From Acanthochromis polyacanthus (taxonomy: Eukaryota > Chordata > Actinopteri > Pomacentridae): DNA of 64,000 nt. The notes under the pieces were generated by a model. The model saw only the letters and a program-made list of their open reading frames with translations, was not told the origin of the DNA and did no database searches. The DNA lies in NCBI RefSeq assembly GCF_021347895.1, contig NC_067127.1, positions 16,402,984 through 16,466,983 on the forward strand, written 5' to 3'. The position numbers were made by a program, and so were the translations under genes. Below, piece by piece: positions 23,807 to 35,709 of this stretch (within the stretch, counting starts at the first letter, position 1; each line of letters opens with the position of its first letter).

Positions 23807-26800
23807 CTACAAACAGGCATGGCGGGGGTTGATAGGGAGTGTTGGTCAAGGGCAGCAGGAGGGACAGATGGTTTTGTTGGAACAAGAATCCAGGAGACGT
23901 AGACCGCTGTAAGTCTGACCCTGGTGTTCACACCCATAAGCCCCTGTGATCTTCACCCCAGGGTCACCTCTAATCCCCTCCATCAAGCATCTCAGCTAAC
24001 ATTCCTTCCACGATAACTGCTGTTTTCTGTCATCGAGCACATCATCTTATTCATATTTTCGTTTTTCAAGATGAAAAGAGGCAAATGACGCCGAGTTAAG
24101 GCCTGTAAACACGCCCAGCATATATCCTTTTGTTTTTGATATCATGCTGAGCAGAAAATGCCTTCAACTTCACTCAAAGCAAAGCAGCTGGCCTGCATTT
24201 GTGGATGGAGTCCCAAAACTGAAGCTCTCCTTTGCCTCCCCCTTTCTCCCTTCTTTTCCCCTCTTATACTATCTGTCTGTTTCTCATTGCTACAAACAGT
24301 TTTTAACAGGGTTCAGCCTGCACAACCCGAGCGGACTCCAACCATGAGCCAGTCCAACCCGGGTAAGTATCTCCAGACCCTTAGCGGGAGTCCTCAGACT
24401 ACGTTAGCAGACACACTCACAGACGTAGCGCGTAGAGAGCTCCGATCAAACAGGGGGAATAACAAGGGCAATAAAACCCCGGTTGAAATGTTTTATAAAG
24501 CAGCACTAATGTTTACCCTCTGTGGGACTCTATGGTTCAATGCATGGGCAGTCCTCATGAACGAGTTGCGGAAATACAAGCAGGTACTCGGCTTTCACTG
24601 AGCAGCGAGTATTTATTTTATTTATTTTTTATTTTTATTTTATTTATTGGTTGTTGCTAGAGATACGGACCCGTACCCGTAGTCTTTATTTATTTATTTC
24701 ATTCATTAAAAACAGTACAACACAGCATATGTTAAATGAATGAAAAGGAGCAGAGAGAAGCTATAGCTTATAATTTCTGCCCCTTATCAATAATAATTTT
24801 AACACATTTCAGTACTGTTTGGCTGTCACACACAGCCCTTTTAACCAACATTTAACATGATCTAAAGAAAAAAGAAAAACAATTTCCGGTTATTCACAAG
24901 TATCATATCTCTTCAATAGCAACTCTTTCACACTTTTCTTAAAAATACAAATCGACTGAGACATTTTAATTTCAGAATTCAGATTGTTCCACAGATTGAC
25001 GCCTTGGATTGAGATGCATTTTTCTTTTGTTTTTGTGCCTGTTTCAGGTCTCAAAAAGACTTCGGTTCCTCTTAGTTTGTACCGACTTTCTCTCTTTTTA
25101 AATCTGTTTTGCAAATTCTCTGGCAATGTTTTTTTTGTGAGCTTTATACATTGTTTTGAAAAGATTAAATTCAACCAATTCATTACATTTTAAAGATTTA
25201 AATTTTACAAATATTGGATTTGTGTGGTCTCTGTATCCGCTTCCGTTAACGACTCGAATGGCACGTTTCTGTAAAAGGAAGAGCGGTTCAATATAAGTCT
25301 TACAGGCATTTCCCCACACTTCAATACAATATGTCAAATATGGAACAATAAGTGAATTAAATAACAGAAACAAAGCACAACTATTTAGTGATTCTTTGAC
25401 CTTATGTAACACTGCTATGGTTTGTGAAACCTTTGTTTTAACCAGTTCTATATGGGCTTTCCATGTTAAATGTTCATCAATCATAACACCTAAGAATTGT
25501 ATTACATTTGTCCTTTCAATCTCAAAATCTTGTATAGCGAGTACGTAGGATAGGGGTCAAAGCAGAGAGACGATGTGATATCATTGTCCTGAATTCATCT
25601 TGTGCCATGTTTCCACTATGTCTGAGACCACTTTCTCTTTTAGATAAGACCACGATGAGAAATGTGCTCTGTCAGTACTGTAATAACATCTTATGACAGA
25701 TCCCATCTGGTCTGGCCTCTTCCCCTCCCTTGTAAATGCTTGTAGAGAAGGAGACAGAGATGAAAGCAGCAGCACCAAGTCGCCCGGTGCTGCTCCCAGA
25801 GAGACGTGTGACCCAGTCCACAGCTCTGCAGGATCTGGGTCCACTCTCTGGCTTGTCAAGAATAGAAAGCTCTCGGCATTCAAACCAGCCGAGGTTTGGC
25901 TCAGCAAGGAATGTGCTTCGGTTTTGACTTCTGTGGAATATGCAAAACCATGGAGTCCTAAAATTAGACAGGCCTATATCTGTTTAAATGATGGCTGATT
26001 GTATGATTTGATTTCTAAAGTGCAGTGAGAGCTGTTTCAGACCTATTTGTCTAACCTTTTGAGATGGTGATCAGTCCAGAAAACAGGTGGCTCATAGAAA
26101 AAAATGTGATTTTTTAATTTATTGATCGCCTTGGGGAAATTCTTTCAGCTGGAAGTCAGAGGTCAGAGGTAAGGATCAGGATACCGGAGCCCACAGGGAT
26201 TCATTTTCTTTCTTAAAGACACTCTTGCAGGTGGGACGCTTGCAGATGTTTTGAACTCTGATTTATGACCAGTAGCATTTTCTCTGCAGTCACTTCGCCA
26301 CCTGGTTGCCCCGAACAGATGTTTGAATTTATCGCTCAGATTACTGTAAATGCAGTAACTGAGCTTAGCCTGGCACTTGTAATGAGTAAGCCACAAAGAT
26401 TAAAGATCCTCTCCACTGGGTCTGTGTGTGGGTGGTAATCAGTCATGTCCTTCAACCAAATTGCATTTTAATAACGCTTTTGCAGACATGTTAGTAACGC
26501 TGCAGACATATTGCAGAGTGAGCTCCAACCCAAGGCCAGGATCAGTGTCCCTGATCCTGCTTTGACCTTCTGGCCGCAGTGATCATCGAAGTGGCTATGA
26601 TCGAGAGAGTTAAACTCAATCCTTTTAAAGCACCTGTTTCATTAGAAAAAATAACACTACTGTCTGCGGTATAGCGCTGGGCCTTTTACCAGCAGCAGAT
26701 TAGGCTAATCTCCGCGTACTACTATCCACACTGTCCCTGGTTTGACACCAACTTTAGAATAATACTCCCACGCTTCAGTGGGCGGCTGGCTGGGCTCTCC

Positions 26801-29800
26801 CAGCCCGTCCTAGTCAACAAAGGCCCTGCTCACTAGCTGCCACTGGATGGGAACCTCAAAGCCCTGGCTGTGTGTTTGTGTAAGCTACCCATCCACCACA
26901 GAGAGGGGTTAACTGAAGTGTGTTGTCATGGCTCAGTCAGTTTAGACAGATGGGATGCATTGTTATGATTTTGCTCAGCTGTTTGGGCTTCTAGTGTTCA
27001 ATGACATTTCAATTAACCTCGAGCCATGCAGGAGTCAGGCTGATTAAACCACACAATGTTTTTGCCGTCTTTCAAGTTGACAATGTGAACATATTTCGAT
27101 GCCAGAAGCAACAGATAGCAAACCAGAAAAATGAGAACCACATTTTGTCAGGGTGTTGGCCTTCCTCTGTCTGTCTCCACACTGCAGGTAGAAAGCAGCT
27201 TCATTAAACAACCTGTAGTCACTCCGTCTCTGTCTCTGGGACTACTGTATGTTTAGTGTCTGGCTCAAGGCTGAACATCTTGTGCATACTCCACTAATAA
27301 CGTGGTCGGTTTAGCAGAGGTCACAAGCATGCTCCTCCTTGATGCGTGTCCTGAACGTAGCTTTCTAATCTTCCCCTGCACAGCTTTTCCCAGAAGGGAT
27401 TGGCCACCCCCCGCTTTTCCTCGTCCTGATTGGTTCCCTGGAGCTCGACGACCAGCAGGTACCGAACACAGAACAGATTAGCAAATCATAAACATGTTCA
27501 CATTTAAATGTTGCTATTTTTTTAATACAATTCAAATGAGCTCAGGTAAGACTAATTTGGCTGTGATATGTGTAATGAAGTTTTGGATTTATACATTCAT
27601 TGACAGCTGTGGTAATTTTTAAATATCTTTTTTATTATTATTGTTTCTTTTTTTCAGAAACAGTTTTGAATGCATTCATGAATGTGAACTGGATCACTGA
27701 TTATGTTAACTTTACCTCTACTTTGATGGTTGTCAGATTAGTAAATGTCATTATCCATGCTGCAGTTTCACAGCATAGATATACTTGTACTTTGAGATAA
27801 ATGCTACCATACCAACATGATTAAAGCATGGATGTATTTAAAAAAAAACTTCTTTCTGCAATATATCCATGGTTCACAAAGACAAGGCTAACACGTAGAT
27901 ATAATGTTTACTGTGTTCACCACCTTAGTTTTCTGAGTAACGATAAATATAAAGCACAGCCAAGGCTGATGGGAATGTCACTAATTTAAAGAGCCCATAT
28001 TGTGCTTTTTCCTTTAGTCTGTTAAATAGCGTCTTTAAATTGTTTGCAAATTTACAAAGTCCAAAATCCATGCTACAAAACGCTGCACTGTAACTACCTG
28101 AAATGCTTTATCTAATATCCAGGCTTGTTTTCCCTCATGTATTTATGTCACTATGTCACATATTGGCATTAGTCTGGCATACTCTTTAACAAAGTCCACC
28201 ATTATTTCCTCCTGCTAGAGCTATATCTATACACTCTGGGGTAAATACTTTGGTTTTTTTGCACATTATTGCATTTAAAACATTTTCGTAGACCTCTAAA
28301 ATTAAATTAGAAACTTGAAAATGTGCATAATATGGGTCCTTTAAGTCTGAGTAGATTCTCAGTCAGCCAGCTCATGGCTATCTTAAATACTTCAGCAGGA
28401 AGGAAACTGCACAAACTTTATGGTTCTTGCAGATGTTTCATGTCTCATTCAAGAGGCTTTTTCATTCTAACTGACTGATGGGGAGTCTCAGGTATTTATT
28501 TTCAGCCCCAAATGACATGACTCATAGACCATCAACAACCCAAGACTTATAGCCTCAAGGTGTGAATGGTTGTGAAACTGCCTGGAGGGGAAAACACCCA
28601 AACACAAGGTGAGCAATTCTCTATGTTCAGTCCAATACAATGAGGGGTGCACAGACCTATATATAGAAGTGAACAGAGTGCCCAGAAGCATATGGCAAAA
28701 CTCAGAACAAGACTCAGCAGTCCACCTGCATCTAAGTGACCGTCTGAGGACAACAATGTTCACACTGTCAACACTGGACAGAGAAGAAATGTGGTTTAAA
28801 AGAGGAGTGATGGATGCCATCTATGTTAAAGTGGTCTATGACACCATTAACCAGGTACTTATAATGCAGTCCTGAGCTGCCTTCCTACACAGTTCCACCA
28901 CCATTAAGGAGGCGGTGAGGAAGTCATCCCTCACCAGGCAGTTTCACAACCACTGACATTTCAAGACGTGCAATTCTTGGATCATCCTGGGGCCATATGG
29001 GATTCTACGGGGAAGAATAAATACATTAGACTCCCCATCGCTCATTTAGAACTGAGGAAGCCTCTTTAGTGACAGCCGAACTAACCTTCTACTGAAGCTC
29101 TTCGGATGGGCTCTTTAATAACCCTAATGTAACCTGTGTAGTTGCTGATGCCTCCACCTTCTCTGCTGTACACTCAGATGTTAGTTATGCAGTTCCAGAC
29201 TCAGGATACACATGGAGTGAGACGGACACACCTGAGACTACCGGTAAGTTAGCCCTCAACATGACGATTCCATGTGTGATGCCCCCTTTACTGTGGCGGC
29301 TCACTGCACTCTGTATCTATTTTAGTTGCATGTGCAAAAACAGCATGTTCATGTGACTGGTACAGTTTGGTATCTGCTGACCATGTATGTGTTGAATTGA
29401 CTCCACGTGTAAGTACATGCAATGTGTCTCTCAGGACACAGTGTTTACATGCCATCTGCCTGCCATATGAGAGATTCTTTGAAGTGTGGAGCAGAAGAGC
29501 ATAGGGCAGGTTTATTGTGCATGTGAGAGCGAGATACTTTGAGGTGATAATTCTGCACAGAGCCATTGTTTTCACTGGTGTGGGATTGGTTGGGAAGGAT
29601 ATGTGACCAATCACAACCATGAAAATGTGTGCTTTTCCCTCTGAAGTTCTATCCATACTAACGGGTTTCAAAACATCCTCCTCTAGCTCGGGATCACAGG
29701 CCTGATATCTCAGAGTTTGAGCGCTGGTTTTATAACTTTGGACCATACCGTAAGTGTTTTTCTATTTCTTTTTACGGGCAACTAACAGGCCTTCAGGTTT

Positions 29801-32800
29801 TATGTAGTCAAATGTATGGGCTGGAATGCTGTAGATGTTGGTTTTCTCTTTGTGGCACACAGGTTCCCACACATGTCCACATTGCTATGCTCCAATACTG
29901 TTACATTATTTCTTGTAATTAATATGTCACCGTTTAGACAAAGCCAGGTTTGCTTATATCCCCAGTTTCCTACATAACGCGTAGACATGAGAGTGGCATC
30001 AATCTGCCGATTTAGCTCAGCGCGAGAAAGCAAATAAGTCTATTTGTCGATGTGGCCCACTGACAAGAGACAAAACAGCACAGAAGAAGCCCACACTTTT
30101 TGATTACAGGCCGTGGTTCCATCTGTTTAAAGACACAGCCGAGCCGCCAAATCTAAGGAACATGGTTTGGAAAAGCGAGTGGATGAGCCATTTGGAGCCA
30201 GCACCACAAAAGTACCACCAGACATCCAACCGAATGAAACATGGAGCCAGAGGGAGCGAGCTGTAATACCATAGTGTGCTTATATTTCATGTGTCAGCGC
30301 TAATATTGCCTTTGCTTTTAGTACCCCGATCCACTGACTCAGATGGCAGCCATAAAGTACCACTGGATACAACCCACACTAAAGGTGAGCAGTGGTTACC
30401 ATGGCTGCAGACACCTGTTTGTATCCAGGAAGGTATCAGCTTGGACTTATCACGCAGCATCTGCTAAGCATTTTTCTATTACTTGCTCTGCTAGTTGTCA
30501 GGTTGTGAGATGTTCCTAGCTGCTGCTGCTGCATAAGCCTTAAGCCGACAAAAAGATGCAATGTTTTGTGTTTATGAGAGATTAACCTTGGTGAGTGTGT
30601 GAAGTAGTGCGGCAGAAATGTACTAACGCTGAGCTTGTATGATATCATCTATGCAGTGGAGCCAGTGGATGCCTGGAAGCCAGAGGCAAACCTTTATGAA
30701 TCAGGTAAGACGGCTTGCCCTGCTCCTGCTTTCTGCCCCCTAAACAGTCACTTTGCCAGTAAATCCTCAGTTCTGACTGTAAGTACAAACCAAACCGAGG
30801 CGCCCCTAGGAAAAGCATCTGGGTTTCAGCTCAGCCTATAATTGAAGGGATTTGGAGGCAAAGTCAAATGGCATGGTTGCCAGCGGATAAAATCAGTTCC
30901 TGTTTGGTATATTGTTTGCCACAACAAATGCCAACGAAAGGGTGGGAACTCTAGAAAGTGCACAGCCACAGATTTTGCCAGGCAAACTTCAAGGTTAATC
31001 CTGCAAAAGACGTCATTTGCTTTTGGTTTGTAGTTAAAGAGTAGAAAATATTTTCATGACAAAGCGTAAGTTCCTTGCCTCAGATGGTGATTAGGCGATT
31101 TTTTTCCCCCATGACGTAAATGGTGCATAACTAAATAAGATGGGAGTGAGTAATCTGTAAATTTAGGAATACATATGTAAGTCAGATTATATAAAGGACA
31201 CAAAAATCCAGCAAAGAGTAGATTTTAGCAGAATTTTGCTTTAAACTCTTGTGTTTCTTGGTTTTCAGGCTTCAGCATGAGAGAACAAGACCCTGTACCC
31301 AGAGTACCTGAGCCTGTGTCACAGGGAGACCCAAGTATGTAACTCTTAACGCTTGTTAAAAACCAAAATCTGTACAATTTACAGCACAGAACTGAAGCAT
31401 ATTAATTTCATAGTCTTTCATTTAAGGTTTTTCGTGAGCATTAAGGGTACAAAATACAATTATTCCTATTAGCAAGCATGAACATGCCTATATTAATTTT
31501 TTCTCACCAAAACATACATGTAGATATCTACTCTTTAAGACTCCCATGGGTTGAATGGATTCCTGATAACATGTTGCGAAGAAATTTGTTTTCAAATGAC
31601 TGACTTTTTGTTAAAGTGCTGCATTTCACATTGTATTTTAGAATTTGTATTAGATATAAGTTTTAAAAAATGACAGTTTTCATGAGATCTTTTCAACTCT
31701 CCTGTTGTCCTCATTTACAGGCGCCAAAAAAATGGTTTCCTTCTTTGAAAAAATCCCAAAATTCAGCAAAAAAATTCCAGAAATTTCTGAAAATTTGCAA
31801 AATCTTTAGGAAGAAAATTCCAATAATTCCTTAAAAGTTTCCCTTAAAAGTTTTATTTCTACAGAAATCCCCCGAATGTGGCAAGGAAATTCTTGTAAAT
31901 ATTTTCAAAAAATGAGTAAAAATCTTCCAAAAAAATCCCCAAAATATTGAAAATGATTACATATATATCAGTAAAACTTCCAATATTTTCTTTAAGAACA
32001 TTCACCAAAAAAATCAACCAAAATCCTACAAAATTCGCTGGATTTTGTTTGGTTTTTTTTGGTGAATGTTCTTAATAAACATTTTTAATATTTCTTTTTG
32101 TCCAGCAAAAAAATGTTCAAAGTTTTCCCAGAAATGTTGAAAATGTGGACATCAGAAGTTTCACTGTGAAAATATATATATTTTTTCCACATTTTCAAAC
32201 TTTAAAGCGGCCAATTTTGACCCACAGGACGACACGAGGGTTAAATCTCACTCCAGCTGGTCAAAGAAACTTATTGCATGTCAAAACTATCCAACATGTC
32301 TTTCATCCAAAGAGCTCGAGGTTATTCAGTTCAACCTTGCAAATATAAAGCTCTCACTGAGTAAATTTGGGTGGAATTTTTTTAAAGCCCAGGGTTTATG
32401 GGTTCAGTTGCATTTGTTCACATATATTTTTGCTACCTTGCTGTAGCTTTAACTCCTTGCACATGAATCTAATCTGATGTAACCTTGTGTTCTGTTTGTG
32501 CAGATTGTAAAGTGGATCTGGCCTTCTTGATGGATGGGAGCTGGAGCATTGGGAAGCGGCGTTTTAAGATCCAGAAGGATTTCCTGGCTGAGGTGGCTCA
32601 GACCATCAACGTGGGAGTGGCTGGACCCATGATGGGCATCATCCAATATGGGTATTGTCCCCGCTCTTGTTGTGTCATTATGTATCCGTTTATAATGAGA
32701 AACTTAATGTCATTTCTTCCTGTTTTATCCAAAGAGATGACCCTGTGACTGAGATCAGTCTGAAGTCTTACTCCAACTCCAGAGAGCTGAAATCTGCCGT

Positions 32801-35064
32801 AGATAAGATCATGCAGAAAGGAGGTCTCTCCAATGTGGGTGAGTGACCCTCTGTTAGCTGCCAGCTACAGTGATTGCCTACAAACACAAGTGTGAAAGTG
32901 AAAGGGTGGCAATTATCGCATGGTTTACTGCCCAGGCACATTTTCACATGCAAGGATAGAATTAAATCTAAATTTGCTGCGAGACACTGTTAGCTAAATT
33001 ACAGTCCTGCTCCTGTAAGCCATGTTTTTCTTCTGCTCTGACCCAAAAGCATTTGGTTTTACCAGCTCATGGGGGTCAGCTTTCAGAAAGCAAGTGCTGT
33101 TTTTCTGCTTTGGTTGGTGCGTCAGTGTGCATCCACTGCCACATGTCTCTTTATGACTTGCTAAATTTTGCCTGCTGATGCAAATAGTGCTGTTTGTGTT
33201 TGCCCAGAAGAGCTCTCTAATCATATAAGAGTGTGAGTGGTTGTAAAACGTTGTATAGTCTCCTACAGAGCCTTTCCCGCCATTGTTAAAACCACTATCT
33301 AGACTGTTACTGACTAAATGATAGGATATCTCTATTTTTGCGACGACAAACAGTTAAAGCAATACACTTTATTCAGAGACGTGTGTTTTTGGGTACAAAA
33401 TACACAGACTATGGCTGAGTTTGATATGGTATACATGAGGTTTTTATATGTATTTCTATACATACTGGTGGGGAAAGACCAAGAAAATATCTGTCCACAG
33501 AATGTACATATGAGCACTTTAACAGTATATTTCAAGAGTCTATTTGTTTCATTTTGTATTCTACAGTTAATTTTTATTTTCATTCATAGTTTAAGTATGT
33601 ACTTTATGAATAACATATTGTTTTTCTCCCTCAACTTGTCTTTCTTCCCAAATGCCTGCCCGCATTTCACCCATAAACTTGTATACAAAGTGGATGTAGC
33701 GTCATTTCACTGTCTCCCTGTTGCCCCCTGGTGTCCTGACAGGAAAAGCTCTCTCCTACATCAACAAGCAGTACTTTAGTGATGCCAATGGAAACCGAGG
33801 AGGAGCTCCCAACGTGGCTGTGGTGCTGGTGGACGGCTGGCCCACAGACAAAGTGGAAGAGGCGTCTCGACTCGCTCGGGAGTCTGGCATCAACATCTTC
33901 TTTGTCACCATTGAGGGCCCTGATGACAATGAGAAACAAAACCTAGTGGAGGTCAACTTTGTTGATAAGGTGGAGTATTTTCAGAGGTGTCACAAGTGCT
34001 TACTGACAGATATGAATACAGTTTGAAACACAGTGTGTCATGTCATCCCACAGGCTGTGTGTCGGACAAATGGCTTCTACTCCCTCCCTGTGAACAGCTG
34101 GTTTGCCCTGAGGAAGGCCGTGCAGCCGCTTGTGAAGCGAGTTTGTGACACGGACCGTCTGGTGTGCAGCAAAACGTGCCTCAACGCCAACGACATCGCC
34201 TTCGTCATCGATGGCTCCAGCAGCGTGGGAACCGGCAACTTCCGCACTGTGCTGCAGTTTGTGGCCAACGTCACACGGGAGTTTGAGATCTCTGACACGG
34301 ACACACGGGTCGGAGCTGTGCAGTACACCTACGAGCAGAGGCTGGAGTTTGCCTTCGGCCAGTACAACAACAAGGGCGAGCTGTTGAACGCCATCAAACG
34401 TATCAACTACTGGAGCGGAGGGACCAGCACCGGTGCTGCCATCACCTACGCAGCAGAGCAGCTGTTCAGCAAATCCAAACCCAACAAACGCAAGATAATG
34501 ATTGTCATCACAGACGGACGATCTTATGACGACGTCAGGGCGCCTGCACTGGCTGTCCATCGCCAAGGTGAGAGGTCATCTGAAGCAGAATCTGTCAAAA
34601 AGGAAGATTGTTGACAGATTATATCAAGTCAAGTGTTGATTTTGTTCATGCATCTACAAAACATTTTCAAATATCAGCAAATAAAAGTAAAAAGTGCGAG
34701 ATAATAATCTAGAAACTTCTGCGTAACTCCTTCCCTCTTAAAAGGCTGGACCCTGATGAAAGACAAAGTTGTTTCCTTTGTTGTGTGTCAGTCCACAGTG
34801 AGGTGTCAAGCCAGTGTGTGTTTGATGTGACAAACACATGTGAGTTATGTTGTTGTTTAATCTGCTGTTCCTTCTCCACATCCAGGTGTGATCGCCTACT
34901 CCATCGGCATCGCCTGGGCCGCCCAGGATGAGCTGGAGTACATCGCCACAGACCCCGACAAAGAGCACTCCTTCTTCGTGGACGAGTTCGACAACCTCTA
35001 CAAATTTGTGCCCAAGATCATCCACAACATTTGCCAGGAGTTCAACTCCCAGCCCAGAAACTGA
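18260..35064 (+). CDS. vit: Vitrin, LCCL and double VWA matrix protein, 21 coding exons, 802 aa
   Basis: Secreted extracellular-matrix protein. Exons: 18260-18293, 18508-18573, 19726-19882, 19990-20123, 20207-20284, 20785-20967, 21512-21550, 21958-21996, 23682-23744, 24300-24362, 27384-27458, 29178-29243, 29687-29749, 30322-30384, 30657-30704, 31269-31334, 32504-32651, 32735-32838, 33743-33969, 34054-34567, 34886-35064. All introns are GT-AG and the frame stays open to TGA. Signal peptide about 1-21 (cut near CWA|KP); LCCL domain about 38-130 with its conserved Cys residues; Thr/Pro-rich stretch 157-217; variable linker 218-412; VWA1 from 413 with MIDAS DGSWS at 423-427; VWA2 from about 615 with MIDAS DGSSS at 625-629. 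The end EFNSQPRN is as in human VIT. The human protein is about 678 aa; the excess is in the linker. The ATG has an ACC context. Linker exons are the least certain. Confidence 0.95.
18574..19725 (+). other. vit intron 2, carries a Tc1-like relic
   Basis: GT-AG phase-1 intron between the signal-peptide exon and the first LCCL exon. The only recognisable content is the Tc1-like element at 19124-19584. Confidence 0.8.
19124..19584 (+). mobile_element. Degenerate Tc1-like transposon relic with transposase trace
   Basis: The ends CAGATGGGTGACAAATTA and TAATTTGTCACCCATCAG are inverted copies of each other. Inside, near 19328-19364, the plus strand reads DLNPVEQLWKVL, the conserved transposase motif around the last catalytic residues of Tc1/mariner elements, after which the frame hits a stop. 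The copy is only 461 bp, so it is internally deleted and dead. Confidence 0.75.
20834..20935. repeat. ACC-rich trinucleotide tract inside vit exon 6
   Basis: Imperfect ACC/CCA triplets encode the Thr/Pro-rich, mucin-like stretch of vitrin (about residues 173-206). The antisense strand gives long Gly/Val-rich frames, which are artefacts. Probably length-polymorphic. Confidence 0.85.
21997..23681 (+). other. vit intron 8, nothing recognised
   Basis: About 1.7 kb, phase 1. One exon-like open piece near 22095-22137 does not keep phase. No mobile element recognised. Confidence 0.6.
23762..23803. repeat. (CA)n microsatellite
   Basis: Perfect run of about 21 CA units starting 17 bases after the donor of vit exon 9. 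Confidence 0.95.
24608..25558 (-). mobile_element. 5'-truncated LINE (jockey/CR1/L2-like) with reverse-transcriptase C-terminus
   Basis: On the minus strand, from about 25558 down to 24890, lies the C-terminal part of a non-LTR retrotransposon ORF2. Recognisable pieces are VIQFLGVMIDEHLTWKAH, PYLTYCIEVWGNACKTYIEP and LFLLQKRAIRVVNGSGYRDH. The frame shifts between the 25098-25484 and 24890-25183 pieces, close to a T8 run at about 25129-25136. The 3' part after the stop ends in an A/T-rich tail of AAATA-type repeats (24608-24650). The element is dead, truncated at the 5' end, and lies in vit intron 10. The clade (Rex1 or another) is not settled. Confidence 0.85.
25559..27383 (+). other. Rest of vit intron 10, nothing recognised
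   Basis: No exon keeping phase 1-1 was found between the LINE fragment and exon 11. Open frames on both strands at 25581-25998 overlap each other and show no family motif. A short string near 26125, 'atcgccttggggaaattc', resembles the 3' end of RTE-type LINEs in reverse orientation. Confidence 0.5.
27986..28344. mobile_element. MITE with TTAAAGAGCCCATATTGTGC-type ends, about 360 bp
   Basis: The left end TTTAAAGAGCCCATATTGTGC and right end GCATAATATGGGTCCTTTAA are imperfect inverted repeats. There is no coding capacity. The family resembles a widespread teleost DNA-transposon derivative; superfamily not assigned. It lies in vit intron 11. Confidence 0.75.
28451..29066 (+). mobile_element. Penelope-like element fragment with GIY-YIG endonuclease remnant
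   Basis: The plus-strand frame at 28609-28858 holds a decayed C-terminal domain of a Penelope-like retroelement: QDSAVHLHLSDR, LDREEMWFKRGVMDAIYVKV and the Asn-containing end, in the order known for the GIY-YIG endonuclease of these elements. Flanking inverted repeats of about 38 bases (28451-28488 and 29028-29066) match the terminal repeats typical of this class. The reverse transcriptase is absent. The copy lies in vit intron 11 and ends about 110 bases upstream of exon 12. Confidence 0.75.
31695..32244 (+). mobile_element. Non-autonomous DNA element, copy A (CTCCTGTTGTCCTC ends)
   Basis: Starts near CTCTCCTGTTGTCCTC and ends GGACGACACGAGGGTTAA, which are imperfect inverted ends. The A/T-rich interior matches, in reverse orientation, the copy at 39515-39932; both carry the string 'gacatcagaagtttcactgt'. 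No coding capacity. Located in vit intron 16. Confidence 0.8.
32839..33742 (+). other. vit intron 18, nothing recognised
   Basis: About 0.9 kb, phase 1. A 153-codon open frame (33318-33779) overlaps the start of exon 19 in a different frame and has no family signal. Confidence 0.7.
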
Positions 35065-35703
35065 GGACGGACGTGTGGAGGGGAGGTGTGGGAGATCTTC
35101 ATCCTGGGCCGTCTAAACAGAACACTGATTGTAAATTTGCTCACTCTGTTGCCCAGATGGCGGTGCTGGATTGGCTGCAGTGCCACTTATTTGAAGAGGG
35201 AGGGCTTTGGATTTAGGTGAAGATTGTGGGTTTGGACAAAACAAATTTTAGAGAATATTCTGCCCCAAATACTCAGATGGTGCTAATGGTAAAAGATTTG
35301 CATACAGAGTGACATATCTCACTGATACTGTGGTGCCATAAAGAGAACAGTATAGTTTGGATCTTTTTAATTAATGGTACCATTAAGTCACCATTTATAC
35401 AGGGTTTAAAAGTTGTAACTTTGGTTTTATTAATGTTAGCGAATAATTTGCCAATGCTTTAAACTTTAGTTACAAAATTCATGAGCATTTGAGATGCCAA
35501 GTAGTGAAATATCATTATGGATGTCTTTTTTTCTCCTTTAACTGCTCAACATCTGAACTAAAATGCATTCATTAACAAGTTCTCCATGTTGGAGTAAAGA
35601 TTTGATAAATTAAATTTGTAACTACATGCTTGTAAAAAAAAGTAAATTAATGAAGGAACCAAAGAGATTTTTCAAGACTTGGTAGCTCAAAAGTTGCTTC
35701 ATC

Positions 35704-35709
35704 AATAAA
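35704..35709 (+). terminator. Proximal polyadenylation signal AATAAA of vit
   Basis: Canonical hexamer about 640 bases after the vit stop codon. Confidence 0.45.

Noticed and set aside
27393..27458. Alternative acceptor for vit exon 11 (CCCAG|AAGGG at 27393)
   Set aside because: It changes the frame choice; the CACAG acceptor at 27383 has the better pyrimidine tract and gives a Pro/Arg-rich peptide with phase 1-1 length like its neighbours. The alternative remains possible.
29288..29746. 152-codon open frame on the minus strand
   Set aside because: It overlaps vit exon 13 in antisense, has no recognisable domain, and is explained by chance and repeat-like intron sequence.
33318..33779. 153-codon plus-strand frame rich in Phe and Tyr
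   Set aside because: Intronic AT-rich sequence running into vit exon 19 in the wrong frame.
34000..34566. 188-codon minus-strand open frame
   Set aside because: Shadow of the long vit exon 20 on the opposite strand.
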